DNA from: Anaerotignum sp.
Lineage (GTDB): Bacteria > Bacillota > Clostridia > Lachnospirales > Anaerotignaceae
Length of the DNA: 64,000 nucleotides
Direction: 5' to 3'
Assembly (NCBI RefSeq): GCF_030625865.1
Contig: NZ_DAOUQB010000009.1
Coordinates: 1-64,000 of the forward strand
The notes beneath the pieces were generated by a model. It did no database searches. It was not told the origin of the DNA and saw nothing but the letters and a program-made list of their open reading frames with translations. Of this stretch, positions 36,065 through 44,675 are shown piece by piece. The position numbers and the translations under genes are program-made. Each line of letters starts with the position of its first letter. The first letter of the stretch is position 1.

Positions 36065-37558
36065 ATGCAGATTGTTTATATATATTTGAATGTTGTTTCT
36101 TTAATTATTATAAGTTTATTGGGTATGCTGAGCTTCAAGAATAGAGATGAGCAGTGTTCAAAATATTTTACATATTCAATGATTTTTATGATAATATGGA
36201 CGCTTGGAACAGTTTTTGAATTATCTACCCATAATTTTTATTTGAAGGTGTTTTTTCGAAATGTAGTTCAATTTGGTATGGCCTTTGTTTCTATATCGGA
36301 TTATTGGTTTGTAGTATCTTATACGAAATCTGAAAATAGTGTCCATAGAGCAATCCTGTGTATTTTTATTATTCTAAATATTCTTTCCATGATATTATTG
36401 TTCACTGATCCCATACATAACTTAATGAGATCAAAAATTTATATGTTAGAATCAAATGGTGACTTTGATTTAATTGTTACATCTACCTACCTTGGCGCTT
36501 TCTTTGTCCAAATCCGCTTTATTTTGTTTGGGTTTGCAACGGTGCTTTTATTTATTCATTTAGCTAAAATTTTTAGAAATATGCGAAAACAAGTGATTAT
36601 GATTTCTATGGGGTGCCTACTTGCGTTAGTATTATTAGTTGCCCAGCAATATTGGTTGCAAGATCATGGATTTTCAGTGCCGATGTCAGTTATTATGTGT
36701 ATCCCATACATATTTATAAGCATAGGTGTTTTCAAATATGATTTTTTGTCTGTATCACCATTGGCAAAAGATTGGGTCATCAATTCCCTAGAGGAGGGGA
36801 TTGTTGTACTATCCAAGGAAGGAAAGATTCTGGAAGCCAATACTGCGGCGTCCATATTCTTAGACGATTTTGGGTATATGCTTGATAAAAATGCTTTATA
36901 TAACATTTATAACAGGGTAGAAGATTCTGTTCATCAGTTGAAATTAGAAACAGCATCGGGTATCTATTATTACGAAGTGAAAATTCATCATTTCCTAATG
37001 AAAAATGGCAAAAGAGGAGGTGGTGTGGCTGTTATTAGGAATATAACGGAGCAGATGGTTAGACAACATGAGCTGCAAGAAAAAGCAGAACTTGATGGGC
37101 TAACACAAATTTATAATCGTAAAACCCTTGAAAGAGAATATGGAGCCCTTAAAAATGGTTCCACTAGTATTATGATTATAGATATTGATAAATTTAAACA
37201 GATTAATGATACCTTTGGACATCCTACGGGGGATGCAGTTATCCTTGGTGTTGTAGAGGCAATGAAAAAATGTATAGGTAATACTGATTTAATTGGTCGT
37301 TTAGGTGGAGATGAGTTTTGCATTATTCTTAAGGAGGGTTCTACAGAACGATGTCAAGATATTTCCAACCAGATCTTTGAGAAAATTAAATTCCAACGAT
37401 ATGAGGTGGCTTGTAAATTGCCTAATATTCAAGTAAGTATCGGGGCAGCTACTAATTTGGAAGTAGAAACTATACCCTTTGAGGATGCCTATAAGAAGGC
37501 AGATGACATGCTTTATACGGCGAAACAAAAAGGTGGGAATTGTTGCGTTATACAATAA
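36065..37558 (+). CDS. membrane diguanylate cyclase (7TM-PAS-GGDEF)
   Basis: About 497 residues from ATG 36065, behind GAGG; an ATG at 36044 adds seven residues without a good site. Residues ~1-220 hold seven membrane helices of the type found at the N-terminus of some histidine kinases (with LLFTDPIHNLM). A PAS-like region follows at ~225-320 (NSLEEGIVVLSKEGKILEAN), and the catalytic GGDEF domain at ~330-497 (IDIDKFKQINDTFGHPTGD, GRLGGDEFCIIL). It makes c-di-GMP from two GTP. The inhibitory I-site position upstream of GGDEF reads GNTD instead of RxxD, so product feedback is probably lost. No EAL domain. Confidence 0.92.
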   Translation: MQIVYIYLNVVSLIIISLLGMLSFKNRDEQCSKYFTYSMIFMIIWTLGTVFELSTHNFYLKVFFRNVVQFGMAFVSISDYWFVVSYTKSENSVHRAILCIFIILNILSMILLFTDPIHNLMRSKIYMLESNGDFDLIVTSTYLGAFFVQIRFILFGFATVLLFIHLAKIFRNMRKQVIMISMGCLLALVLLVAQQYWLQDHGFSVPMSVIMCIPYIFISIGVFKYDFLSVSPLAKDWVINSLEEGIVVLSKEGKILEANTAASIFLDDFGYMLDKNALYNIYNRVEDSVHQLKLETASGIYYYEVKIHHFLMKNGKRGGGVAVIRNITEQMVRQHELQEKAELDGLTQIYNRKTLEREYGALKNGSTSIMIIDIDKFKQINDTFGHPTGDAVILGVVEAMKKCIGNTDLIGRLGGDEFCIILKEGSTERCQDISNQIFEKIKFQRYEVACKLPNIQVSIGAATNLEVETIPFEDAYKKADDMLYTAKQKGGNCCVIQ

Positions 37559-37819
37559 AAGTGATAATTTGAATCATTTTTTTATGGTGTAGAAAAATGC
37601 GAGAAGGTTTTTAATGTAAAATATCAGTATGGTTTGTGAGGGCGTATGGAGAATTGGAATTTGGATCAGAACAAAAATAAGTGGATATGAAGATGAAAAA
37701 CGCCTGCTTGTGTATGAAATTTTATACAGGATAACACGCAAGGCACCCTATGCTGCAAATTCATAAAGTCCCTTGTAACTTTCTGAGTGCATTTCCAATA
37801 AATAGAAATGTACTGGAGA

Positions 37820-37848
37820 TTGTAAAAAAGGTTACAATAGAATATAAT
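37820..37848 (+). promoter_or_regulatory. promoter of the hydrogenase-maturation operon
   Basis: TTGTAA at 37820, 17-bp spacer, perfect TATAAT at 37843, which puts the transcript start near 37855 ahead of a structured leader. Confidence 0.7.
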
Positions 37849-37854
37849 AAGATT

Positions 37855-37948
37855 GTTATTACTGACACCGAATACGGGATATAAGGTGAAAGGCTTCGCG
37901 ACAACGTAATTCGTTATGGAATGCTACGCCTTTAGGCGTATTTTTTTT
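37855..37948 (+). promoter_or_regulatory. structured leader RNA with terminator/antiterminator, candidate riboswitch
   Basis: The leader ends in a terminator: TACGCC (37925) and GGCGTA (37935) around TTTA, then eight T. An alternative helix AAAGGC (37889) with GCCTTT (37928) would use the same bases and prevent it, and encloses a small AACG/CGTT hairpin. Upstream, CACC and GGTG can close another stem. Such mutually exclusive folds are the hallmark of an attenuator. I could not match it to a known riboswitch class. Confidence 0.6.
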
Positions 37949-37974
37949 ACTATAAAATATGTGGAGGAATCAGT

Positions 37975-38241
37975 ATGGAAACAAGAGTTGCTATTATAGG
38001 AATCATTGTAGAAGAAATTGATTCTGTTTCAAAATTAAACAGTATTCTCCATGACTACGGAACGTACATCATAGGAAGAATGGGGATTCCCTATAGAGAA
38101 AAAAAAATTAATATTATCAGCGTTGTTGTAGATGCGCCCAATGATATTATAAGTACTTTATCAGGTAAGCTTGGGAGACTGCCAGGTGTAAGCACCAAAA
38201 CTGTATATTCAAAATATCCTACAAAAACAAACGAGGAATAA
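37975..38241 (+). CDS. TM1266-type iron-only hydrogenase system regulator
   Basis: 88 residues, a single ACT-like alpha/beta domain: TRVAIIGIIVEEIDSVSKLN, then YGTYIIGRMGIPYREKKINI and LSGKLGRLPGVSTKTVYS. Proteins of this family are regularly encoded with [FeFe]-hydrogenase maturases and are named as putative regulators; no DNA-binding motif is visible. First gene of the hyd operon, with its stop 1 bp before hydE. Ribosome binding site GTGGAGGAA. Confidence 0.88.
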   Translation: METRVAIIGIIVEEIDSVSKLNSILHDYGTYIIGRMGIPYREKKINIISVVVDAPNDIISTLSGKLGRLPGVSTKTVYSKYPTKTNEE

Positions 38242-38242
38242 A

Positions 38243-39286
38243 ATGAAAGAGCTTATAGATAATTTATATGCAACACAGCAGCTTGAACCCACAGAATTCA
38301 AGGCGCTAATAGAAGGAAGAACTCCAGAGCTTGCAGAATATCTTTTTGATAAAGCCAATCAGATAAAAACAAAGCATTACAGTAATGACATATACATTAG
38401 AGGACTTATTGAATTTACGAATTATTGCAAGAACGATTGCTATTATTGCGGAATTAGGAAAAGCAATACCAATGCACAACGGTATAGGCTAACAGAGGAA
38501 GAGATTCTAAATTGCTGTGAAACAGGATATGCGCTTGGCTTTCGGACCTTTGTGCTTCAAGGTGGGGAAGATCTCTATTTTTCGGATGATAAATTAGTAC
38601 ACATCATTGCTTCCATAAAAAAGCAGTACTCGGATTGTGCCATTACTCTTTCTATTGGAGAACGAAGCTATGAAAGCTATCTGGCATTTTACAATGCCGG
38701 GGCTGAACGATATCTTCTGCGCCATGAAACTGCGGATGAGGAGCATTATAAAAAGCTACATCCCCAAAACCTTACTTTATCCAATAGAAAGGCTTGCCTT
38801 TTTGATTTAAAACAAATTGGCTTTCAAATTGGATGTGGTTTTATGGTGGGTTCCCCATTTCAAACAGTGGACAATCTTGTAGAAGATTTAGTCTTTATAA
38901 AAGAACTACAGCCCCATATGGTTGGAATTGGGCCATTTATTCCCCACCACGAAACGCCATTTGCAAATGAGGCAGGGGGTTCTTTAGAATTAACGCTATT
39001 TATGTTAGGTCTCATAAGGCTCATGGTTCCGGAGGTTCTGCTTCCTTCCACAACGGCTCTTGGAACGATTGATCCATTGGGAAGAGAACAAGGGATTTTA
39101 GCTGGTGCCAATGTTGTTATGCCTAATCTTTCACCGATTTCGGTAAGAAATAAATATATGTTATACGACAATAAAATTTGCACAGGCGATGAAGCCGCAG
39201 AATGCAGATTTTGTATGCAAAAGAGAATGGAAAACATAGGGTATCAGGTTGTGGTATCCCGTGGGGATCATTTTTCTTTGCAATAA
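38243..39286 (+). CDS. hydE: [FeFe]-hydrogenase H-cluster radical SAM maturase HydE
   Basis: 347 residues. The radical-SAM cluster ligands Cys62, Cys66 and Cys69 lie in YCKNDCYYCG. LRHETADEEHYKKLHP and GFMVGSPFQT are typical of HydE, and a C-terminal CxxC (AECRFCMQ) could bind an accessory cluster. HydE acts on the organometallic intermediate made by HydG during assembly of the 2Fe subcluster. It lies between the TM1266-like gene and hydG in one operon with the scaffold hydF at the end. Confidence 0.95.
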   Translation: MKELIDNLYATQQLEPTEFKALIEGRTPELAEYLFDKANQIKTKHYSNDIYIRGLIEFTNYCKNDCYYCGIRKSNTNAQRYRLTEEEILNCCETGYALGFRTFVLQGGEDLYFSDDKLVHIIASIKKQYSDCAITLSIGERSYESYLAFYNAGAERYLLRHETADEEHYKKLHPQNLTLSNRKACLFDLKQIGFQIGCGFMVGSPFQTVDNLVEDLVFIKELQPHMVGIGPFIPHHETPFANEAGGSLELTLFMLGLIRLMVPEVLLPSTTALGTIDPLGREQGILAGANVVMPNLSPISVRNKYMLYDNKICTGDEAAECRFCMQKRMENIGYQVVVSRGDHFSLQ

Positions 39287-39337
39287 ATAAAGCTGAAGGG
39301 AAAGAATATCTGACCCGATTAAGAGAGGAGAAATAAA

Positions 39338-40756
39338 ATGTATCATCCAAAATCAAGGAAAGCAGAGGAATTTATCTGCCACGAAGAAGTGTTGGCAACA
39401 CTGAATTATGCCCAGGAGAACAAAAACAATATAAAGCTTATTGAAAAAATTATTGAAAAAGCCCATCTGAAAAAGGGGCTTACTCACAGGGAAGCGGCAG
39501 TGCTTTTAGACTGCCAAATAGAAGAAAAAAACCAAGAAATTTATGCACTGGCGGAGCAGATTAAAAAAGATTTTTACGGAAACCGTATTGTCATGTTTGC
39601 TCCGTTATATTTGTCCAATTATTGTGTAAACGGATGTGTATATTGTCCCTATCACTTGAAAAACAAACATATTACGAGAAAGAAAATGACGCAAGAAGAA
39701 ATCAGACGGGAAACAATTGCTTTACAGGATATGGGACATAAAAGGCTTGCTTTAGAAGCCGGAGAAGACCCTGTAAATAATCCGATTGAATATATATTGG
39801 AGTCCATAAAAACAATTTATAGTGTGAAACATAAAAATGGTGCAATCAGGCGTGTTAATGTAAACATTGCAGCAACTTCCGTGGAAAATTACAGAAAATT
39901 AAGGGATGCGGGAATTGGAACCTATATTTTATTTCAGGAAACATATCATAAAGAAAGCTATGAAAGACTTCACCCAACAGGTCCAAAGCATAACTATACA
40001 TACCATACGGAAGCCATGGATAGAGCGATGGAAGGTGGAATTGATGATGTTGGGATTGGTGTATTGTTTGGCTTGGAATTATATCGATATGAGTTTGCGG
40101 CGTTACTCATGCATGCAGAACATTTAGAAGCCGTTTTTGGTGTGGGCCCTCATACAATTAGTGTTCCCAGAATCCGCCCGGCAGACGATATAGACCCTTC
40201 TTCTTTTGATAATGGAATTGATGATGATATATTTGCAAAATTAGTAGCTTGTATTAGAATCAGCGTTCCTTACACCGGCATGATTGTATCTACAAGGGAG
40301 AGTAAAGAATGCAGGGAAAGGGTTTTGCATCTTGGGGTATCCCAGATCAGTGGTGGTTCCAAAACAAGTGTAGGTGGCTATGCAGAAGATGAACCTGAGG
40401 AAGAGGATTCTTCTCAATTTGAGCTCAATGATAATAGAACTCTCGATGAAATTGTAAAATGGCTAATGGAACTTGGATATATTCCAAGCTTTTGCACAGC
40501 TTGCTATAGAGAGGGCAGAACCGGTGACCGATTTATGCAACTTTTGAAAAGCGGACAAATCCATAACTGCTGTCACCCCAATGCTTTAATGACTTTAAAG
40601 GAATATCTTGAAGATTATGCTTCTACCGGTACAAAAAACCTAGGGAGTCAATTGATTTTAGACGAAATCCACAACGTTCCAAATGAAAAAGTAAGAAAAA
40701 TTGTTGTGGAGAATCTTGAAAAAATCAGTAGTGGAAACCGTGATTTTAGGTTTTAG
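39338..40756 (+). CDS. hydG: [FeFe]-hydrogenase H-cluster radical SAM maturase HydG
   Basis: 472 residues, the normal length. The radical-SAM cluster motif is Cys96-x3-Cys100-x2-Cys103 (YCVNGCVYCPYH). The C-terminal auxiliary cluster motif CTACYREGRTG with a later Cys in HNCCHPNA is intact. HydG splits tyrosine and builds Fe(CO)(CN)-cysteine units for the H-cluster. It follows hydE by 51 bp and precedes hydF by 10 bp, so all maturases are co-transcribed. Ribosome binding site AGAGGAG. Confidence 0.96.
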   Translation: MYHPKSRKAEEFICHEEVLATLNYAQENKNNIKLIEKIIEKAHLKKGLTHREAAVLLDCQIEEKNQEIYALAEQIKKDFYGNRIVMFAPLYLSNYCVNGCVYCPYHLKNKHITRKKMTQEEIRRETIALQDMGHKRLALEAGEDPVNNPIEYILESIKTIYSVKHKNGAIRRVNVNIAATSVENYRKLRDAGIGTYILFQETYHKESYERLHPTGPKHNYTYHTEAMDRAMEGGIDDVGIGVLFGLELYRYEFAALLMHAEHLEAVFGVGPHTISVPRIRPADDIDPSSFDNGIDDDIFAKLVACIRISVPYTGMIVSTRESKECRERVLHLGVSQISGGSKTSVGGYAEDEPEEEDSSQFELNDNRTLDEIVKWLMELGYIPSFCTACYREGRTGDRFMQLLKSGQIHNCCHPNALMTLKEYLEDYASTGTKNLGSQLILDEIHNVPNEKVRKIVVENLEKISSGNRDFRF

Positions 40757-40766
40757 GAGGATTTAA

Positions 40767-41969
40767 ATGGGATTGAATGAAACACCGGCAGCAAATAGAA
40801 TCCATATCGCTATTTTTGGAAAAAGAAATGTGGGAAAATCCAGTCTTTTCAATGCCATCACAAACCAAGATTTAGCGGTAGTATCTGAAAAGAAAGGAAC
40901 CACAACAGATCCTGTTTATAAATCTATGGAACTCCTCCCCCTTGGACCGATAATGATCATTGATACACCCGGAATTGATGATGAAGGGAAGCTTGGTGCT
41001 TTACGTATAAAAAAGGCACAACAAGTACTGAATAAAACAGATATTGCGCTACTTGTGATGGATTCTAGGGAAGAAAAATCAGCAGAAGATGAAGAACTCG
41101 TTCAGTTATTTCAAGAGAAAGATATTCCGTATATTCTTGTTTATAACAAGGTTGATTTCATTAAATCACAAAAAAGTACCGATGACCAAAGCATTTTTGT
41201 AAGTGCAAAAACAGGAGACCAAATAGAACAGCTAAAAGAAAAAATCGGAAAACTGATTACTTCAGATACTTCGAAATCTCAAATTGTTGGGGATATTCTT
41301 AAACCTTGCGATTTTGCTGTGTTGATAGTACCCATAGATAAAGCTGCACCAAAAGGCAGGCTGATTTTACCACAGCAACAGACAATTCGGGATATATTAG
41401 AGGCGCAAGCAGTTTCTATTGTAGTGAAAGAATCGGAATTTTCGGAAACTTTAAAAAAAATGGGGAGCAAGCCCCAAATTGTGATTACGGATAGCCAAGT
41501 TTTTAGCAAGGTAAATGCTGAAACACCAGAAGATATTTATCTTACATCCTTTTCTATTCTAATGGCTCGATACAAGGGGGTTCTTAAAACTGCTGTAAAA
41601 GGGGCAAGAACCATAGATTTGCTAAATGATGGTGATAAAATTCTTATTTCTGAAGGATGTACCCACCATCGTCAATGCGAGGATATCGGCACGGTAAAGC
41701 TACCTCAATGGATAAGAAACTATACCAAGAAAAATATTGATTTTGAGTTTACTTCGGGTACTGAGTTTCCGGATGATCTAAGCAGCTACCAATTAGTTGT
41801 ACACTGTGGAGGATGTATGTTAAACGATAGAGAGATGAAATATCGGCAAAAATTTTCGGCAGATAGCAGGATTCCCTTTACCAACTATGGCATCCTAATT
41901 GCTTATATGCAAGGGATTTTACAGCGAAGTGTTTCCATGTTCCCCGAAATTCTCGCAGAGATCGTTTAA
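40767..41969 (+). CDS. hydF: [FeFe]-hydrogenase H-cluster maturation GTPase HydF
   Basis: 400 residues. The N-terminal GTPase has G1 GKRNVGKSSLFN, G3 IDTPGIDDEG and G4 YNKVD. The middle is a dimerisation domain, and the C-terminal cluster-binding part has CTHHRQC and HCGGCMLNDRE, the expected Cys/His ligands. HydF is the scaffold on which the 2Fe subcluster is assembled before transfer to HydA. Last gene of the operon, followed by a strong terminator. No hydA is in the window. Confidence 0.96.
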   Translation: MGLNETPAANRIHIAIFGKRNVGKSSLFNAITNQDLAVVSEKKGTTTDPVYKSMELLPLGPIMIIDTPGIDDEGKLGALRIKKAQQVLNKTDIALLVMDSREEKSAEDEELVQLFQEKDIPYILVYNKVDFIKSQKSTDDQSIFVSAKTGDQIEQLKEKIGKLITSDTSKSQIVGDILKPCDFAVLIVPIDKAAPKGRLILPQQQTIRDILEAQAVSIVVKESEFSETLKKMGSKPQIVITDSQVFSKVNAETPEDIYLTSFSILMARYKGVLKTAVKGARTIDLLNDGDKILISEGCTHHRQCEDIGTVKLPQWIRNYTKKNIDFEFTSGTEFPDDLSSYQLVVHCGGCMLNDREMKYRQKFSADSRIPFTNYGILIAYMQGILQRSVSMFPEILAEIV

Positions 41970-41990
41970 TTTAAGAAGTAATATTTTAAC

Positions 41991-42034
41991 AGAGACTAAA
42001 TCTTTAGGTAAGCTAAAAATTTAGTCTCTTTTTT
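41991..42034 (+). terminator. terminator of the hyd operon
   Basis: AGAGACTAAAT at 41991 pairs with ATTTAGTCTCT at 42019, followed by a T-run. A smaller inner TTTAG/CTAAA stem is present. Confidence 0.9.
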
Positions 42035-42055
42035 CCATATTTGTATAGCACAGTC

Positions 42056-42298
42056 TTACTTAATGACGGGATCAGAGTTTTTAAAATCATCAGTATTAAA
42101 AAATTCACTAAGGGTTATCCCAAGTCCATCGCATAATTTTTTAATCGTAAATACCCCGGGGTTCTTGGTTACTCCATTCATTATGTCATTTACAGTAGAG
42201 CCTGTTGCACCGGATATAGTGCAGAGTTTACCGATAGTAATTCCACGTTCACGGCATAGCTCATTCATTCGATCTATTATTATTTTAGAATCTTCCAA
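42056..42298 (-). CDS. XRE-type HTH protein
   Basis: About 80 residues. The start chosen is TTG at 42298, six bases behind GAGGTG; a GTG at 42307 overlaps that site. The Cro/C1 helix-turn-helix is clear (ITIGKLCTISGATGSTVNDIM, then NPGVFTIKKLCDGLGITLSEF). It consists of little but the DNA-binding domain. It lies behind a second XRE gene on the same strand, 58 bp away, and both may act on the palindromic region at 42700-42754. Confidence 0.85.
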   Translation of the reverse strand: MEDSKIIIDRMNELCRERGITIGKLCTISGATGSTVNDIMNGVTKNPGVFTIKKLCDGLGITLSEFFNTDDFKNSDPVIK

Positions 42299-42356
42299 AA
42301 CAATCACCTCTTAAAAAATGCAAAACTTTAGAGATTGCAAATCAGAATCACATTTC

Positions 42357-42677
42357 TTATTCTGTTAATCCGTTAATAAAGCCAATTGCTCGTTCCTTTT
42401 TGTTTTCTGACAGTTTTCGAAATGTAGAAATAAGGTCTCGTTCCATTTCGCTTAAATCGGATTTGTTGAAAGGCTTAAAATCTTTAATGTCGGTTCTACC
42501 GAGAATATAATCAATGGAAGTGTCGAGAGAATCAGCAAGTTTTATAAGCATATCTGCAGGAGGCATAGCCTTATCAATCTCATAGCCACTGATGGTTTCT
42601 TGTGATACTCCAACTTCTATACCAAGGCGAACTTGTGTCATATTTTTAGCTTCACGCAGTTGTTTTAATCGTTGCAT
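42357..42677 (-). CDS. XRE-family transcriptional regulator
   Basis: 106 residues from ATG 42677, behind GAGGTG; a longer frame to 42713 lacks a site. The HTH (residues ~2-60) has LKQLREAKNMTQVRLGIEVG and SQETISGYEIDKAMPPADML, the form seen in phage-like and mobile-element repressors. The C-terminal ~40 residues (LISTFRKLSENKKERAIGFI) form a helix that may dimerise. It is divergent from the SLOG-domain gene, and a long inverted repeat covers the shared promoter region, so it probably represses both. Confidence 0.9.
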   Translation of the reverse strand: MQRLKQLREAKNMTQVRLGIEVGVSQETISGYEIDKAMPPADMLIKLADSLDTSIDYILGRTDIKDFKPFNKSDLSEMERDLISTFRKLSENKKERAIGFINGLTE

Positions 42678-42699
42678 ATTAGACACCTCTACTTTCAAT

Positions 42700-42754
42700 A
42701 TAAATAATATCAATATTGTTTGACATTATTAGTAATATGGTTTATATTATTTAT
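42700..42754. promoter_or_regulatory. inverted repeat flanking the divergent promoter, probable XRE operator
   Basis: ATAAATAATAT at 42700 and ATATTATTTAT at 42744 form 11-bp perfect arms on either side of the plus-strand -35 region, with AATATT half-sites between. Confidence 0.55.
42720..42748 (+). promoter_or_regulatory. promoter of the SLOG-domain gene
   Basis: TTGACA at 42720, 17-bp spacer, TATATT at 42743. Confidence 0.75.
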
Positions 42755-42804
42755 GGATAATATCCATATAGACGATGAATATTATGACTAAGAGGCGAGA
42801 AATT

Positions 42805-43313
42805 ATGCGAAAAAATGAAAATTCTTTATGTTTTAGCGGTCACAGAAGTGAAAAGTTACCGCAAAGCAAAGAAATGCTTGAAAGGTTGAAGTTAAGAGTG
42901 GGGGAAGAAATTGCCAAAGCAATGGAAGGGGGAATTGAAATTTTTTATTTTGGAGCCTGCTATGGCTTCGATTTACTGTGTGCAGATATTGTGTTGGGAC
43001 GAAAAAAAGTAATTCAAATAAGAAAACCGAAGATCATAAGCCTCATTGCCGTACTTCCCTATGAAGAACAGGCGAAATACTGGAAGGAGGAAAGCAGAGA
43101 AGTCTATTTCAGCATCCTTGCCCAGTGTGATGAGGTCATCACCTTAAGTGCTAAATACCATCGAGGTTGTTATCATGAGAGAAACCGATATATGGTTGAA
43201 CATAGCAGTAAAATGATTTGTTACTTTGATGGTGGCAAAGGGGAACTGCATATACTGTAAAATATGCGGAGCAAAATAAATTGGAAATTATCAACCTATA
43301 TGGAAATGGATAA
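42805..43313 (+). pseudogene. SLOG-domain (YpsA-like) protein gene with C-terminal frameshift
   Basis: Start ATG 42805 lies behind AGAGGCGAG. The frame encodes CFSGHRSEKLP, FYFGACYGFDLLCADIVL, IAVLPYEEQAKYW and HRGCYHERNRYMVEHSSKMI, the nucleotide-binding SLOG fold of the YpsA/DUF1273 group. The reading frame stops at 43260, but a shift at the G-run 43240-43243 restores TAYTVKYAEQNKLEII, the expected C-terminal helix, to a stop at 43311. Without it the protein loses about 20 residues. It is divergent from an XRE repressor. SLOG proteins bind nucleotide ligands and some take part in phage defence, but no effector gene is next to this one. Confidence 0.7.
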
Positions 43314-43317
43314 GTTT

Positions 43318-43343
43318 AAGTCACTTTCAAAGGTGGCTTTTTT
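43318..43343 (+). terminator. short terminator after the SLOG gene
   Basis: AAGTCAC pairs with GTGGCTT (with a G-U pair) and is followed by a T-run. Confidence 0.6.
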
Positions 43344-43482
43344 AATGTAGTGAAAGAGGGCAATGATTTAAAAACATAGACTGTTTTCAAAATAATAGGA
43401 TTGACAATTTAAAACTTATTACAAAAATATAATCAACACCTAAGCAATATAATTTAATATGTAACCACAAAGGGTGATTTCT

Positions 43483-44508
43483 TTGATTGGAAAAATTGAA
43501 AATTTGGTTTTTGAAGGTGGGGGCGTTTTAGGAATTGCATACCTTGGGGCATTGAACTATCTATTTCAAAACGGATTAATGAAAGACGTTTTGAGGGTTG
43601 CAGGAACCTCAGCGGGGGCAATCACTGCCTGTATTTTAAGCTTTAATCTACCTTTTTGGGATTTAAGAAAAATATCCAATACTTTGGATTACAAAAAAAT
43701 TGCCTCAAAAGGACAGCTTGATAATATTGGGTTTTTGCCTGAGGATGTAATGGAGGTGCTGGGAGGGTTTTTGGAGGATATAAGCTGTGTATATCGGCTT
43801 ATGAACAACTATGGATGGTTCTCCACGGAATATTTTTATGAATGGATACAGGATGTGATAAACGAACAGTTTGATTTCACAAAAAAGTTGCCGCCTTATA
43901 CCTTCGAAGATTTTAAAAACCCTCTAATACATAAGGACAACCGAACATTTTTTGATTTATATGTGGTTGGAACGGATATTTCTATGAAGACGACGCAAAT
44001 TTTTTCTTATGAAACAACACCAAAGATGGAGGTTGCCGAGGCGGTTCGAATCTCTATGTCGGTGCCGCTGTTTTTCGAAGCGGTGGTTAAAGAGCAGACC
44101 GATTTTCTGGGGAATTCCTTTTCAAGTGTTTTCTGTGATGGAGGATTAATGAACAATTATCCCTTGCATATTTTTGATTATCCTGCATTTAATTCAGATC
44201 TTTATCAGGGGGTAAATATGTCTACCCTTGGCTTTCGCTTTAAAAACAAGCTTGAACGTAATGAAATAGGTAACCTTTGGCAATATATTGAAAGCCTTTT
44301 GCGGGTATCTTCCTACATACAGCAGCAAAATTATGAAAGCAATCCCTTGAACAAGGAACGCTCTATTGTAATTGATACAAAAGACATCCATTCCCTGGAC
44401 TTTGATATTGATGTAAATGACGTTGCATATCGATTCTTATATCGTCAGGGATACGATGCCGCACAAGAATTCTTCAGCGACAAAAGGTATGGGTTGAATC
44501 CAATTTAA
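43483..44508 (+). CDS. patatin-like phospholipase
   Basis: About 341 residues; TTG 43483 is chosen because AAAGGG lies 8 bp ahead, though GTG 43474 is possible. The oxyanion motif GGGVLG opens the protein (FEGGGVLGIAYLGALNYL), the nucleophile Ser is in GTSAG, and the catalytic Asp in CDGGLMNNYP. This is the bacterial patatin hydrolase fold, acting on acyl esters of lipids. There is no signal peptide, so it acts in the cytosol or at the inner membrane face. Upstream SLOG and XRE genes give no clear link, and the gene ends at a strong terminator. Confidence 0.9.
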   Translation: MIGKIENLVFEGGGVLGIAYLGALNYLFQNGLMKDVLRVAGTSAGAITACILSFNLPFWDLRKISNTLDYKKIASKGQLDNIGFLPEDVMEVLGGFLEDISCVYRLMNNYGWFSTEYFYEWIQDVINEQFDFTKKLPPYTFEDFKNPLIHKDNRTFFDLYVVGTDISMKTTQIFSYETTPKMEVAEAVRISMSVPLFFEAVVKEQTDFLGNSFSSVFCDGGLMNNYPLHIFDYPAFNSDLYQGVNMSTLGFRFKNKLERNEIGNLWQYIESLLRVSSYIQQQNYESNPLNKERSIVIDTKDIHSLDFDIDVNDVAYRFLYRQGYDAAQEFFSDKRYGLNPI

Positions 44509-44575
44509 ATATTTTTAGGAGTATATTTGTTTGGTGCATGACAGGGAAGTGGAGAAAAAGCTTTCATATAAAGCA

Positions 44576-44621
44576 AAGTCAGTATTTTGGGGTTATTGAA
44601 CCGAAAAATACTGACTTTTTT
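44576..44621 (+). terminator. terminator after the patatin gene
   Basis: AAGTCAGTATTTT at 44576 pairs with AAAATACTGACTT at 44605, followed by T-run. Confidence 0.88.
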
Positions 44622-44675
44622 CACAAGGTAAGTTAGCTCAATATGTTTGTTTTTGCCTATTTGCATTCAATCTTG

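Noticed and set aside
37629-37766. 45-codon ORF between the cyclase and the hyd leader
   Set aside because: No ribosome binding site and no recognisable family; could be a relic, not supported as a gene.
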